Below, in pieces: positions 63,687 to 64,000 of a DNA stretch of 64,000 bases. The notes below the pieces were generated by a model, which saw only the letters and a program-made list of their open reading frames with translations, did no database searches and was not told where the DNA came from. The translations under genes were made by a program, and so were the position numbers. Location: positions 5,655,327-5,719,326 of the forward strand of contig OZ024857.1 in assembly GCA_964017155.1 (NCBI GenBank), given 5' to 3'. The DNA comes from Oasisia sp. SBJ-2009. Its lineage: Eukaryota > Annelida > Polychaeta > Sabellida > Siboglinidae. The stretch's first letter is position 1, and each line of letters starts with the position of its first letter.

Positions 63687-64000
63687 AAGTTTTTATATAG
63701 CCCAGTATCCAGTCCATAGGACTGCTCAAAGCGCTTTTACACTTTACTTCCCCGGCAGACCTGTTCAATTAAATACCATCTCAACATCTCTGGGAAGCAT
63801 CCAGCCACATGCTACAATTAATGTGCGAAAGGCTGCGCGTACACATATCCACCACTGACTATTGCCAGGTACTCTTTTATACAGCTGAGTGAACTGGAGC
63901 AATGTAGAGTGAAAAAACTTGCCCAAGGTTTTAACACCACAGCATATGATTCGAACCCGGGTCGTCTTAGTCGAGAGTCTGGAGCTCTACCCCTGAGCCA
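63687..64000 (-). repeat. tRNA-derived SINE, family A, copy 5 (cut by the window edge)
   Basis: Reverse orientation. The minus strand gives a near-canonical B box GGTTCGAATC (near 63950) and the A-box start TGGCTCAGGGGTAGAGC at the window edge. The tail block AAGCGCTTTGAGCAGTCC lies near 63735. This is the best-preserved head of the five copies. It lies upstream of the bHLH exon, probably in its intron. Confidence 0.88.

Overview
The window is nuclear DNA from an intron-rich animal. Three protein-coding genes read well: a complete 36-exon NUP160 gene (+), a complete six-exon SNRPC gene (-) in head-to-head arrangement with it, and the last two coding exons of a bHLH gene (-) that converges on NUP160. 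A fourth, weaker call is a single signal-peptide exon (-) near the left edge. Long introns, many microsatellites, several LINE 3' ends and tRNA-derived SINEs fit a marine invertebrate, probably a lophotrochozoan such as a mollusc. The species cannot be fixed from the sequence alone.

Layout. 1-9.2 kb: mostly non-coding, with long TA, CT and GT tracts, the signal-peptide exon at 809-925, a decayed reverse-transcriptase fragment near 7.4 kb and a SINE near 8.8 kb. 9.2-14.4 kb: SNRPC with its 3' UTR; its introns hold LINE and MITE debris and a foldback element. 14.4-15.1 kb: shared upstream region. 15.1-60 kb: NUP160, 4,404 coding bases (1,467 codons plus stop), with all exon phases checked. 60-62.8 kb: convergent 3' ends. 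62.8-63.4 kb: bHLH exons. The window ends inside a SINE copy.

NUP160 is the scaffold arm of the nuclear pore Y-complex, and SNRPC (U1-C) helps the U1 snRNP recognise 5' splice sites. The two genes are adjacent, but nothing in the sequence says they act in one pathway.

The most unusual structure is a set of minisatellites seeded on exon ends inside NUP160. In at least five introns or flanks the repeated unit spans a real splice junction: about 20-32 bp of exon plus the adjoining splice site and some intron, copied 11 to 44 times (exons 21, 23, 26, 28 at the acceptor; exon 30 at the donor). A 58-bp duplication covers the exon 5 donor, and a further array carries copies of the stop-codon end of exon 36. 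The exon 23 array is made of exactly 20 units of 63 bp, in frame with the coding sequence. Apart from this, two large inverted-repeat elements (2.1 and 4.1 kb) share their outer ends; the larger carries relics of a THAP domain and of a cysteine-rich CXC-type protein.
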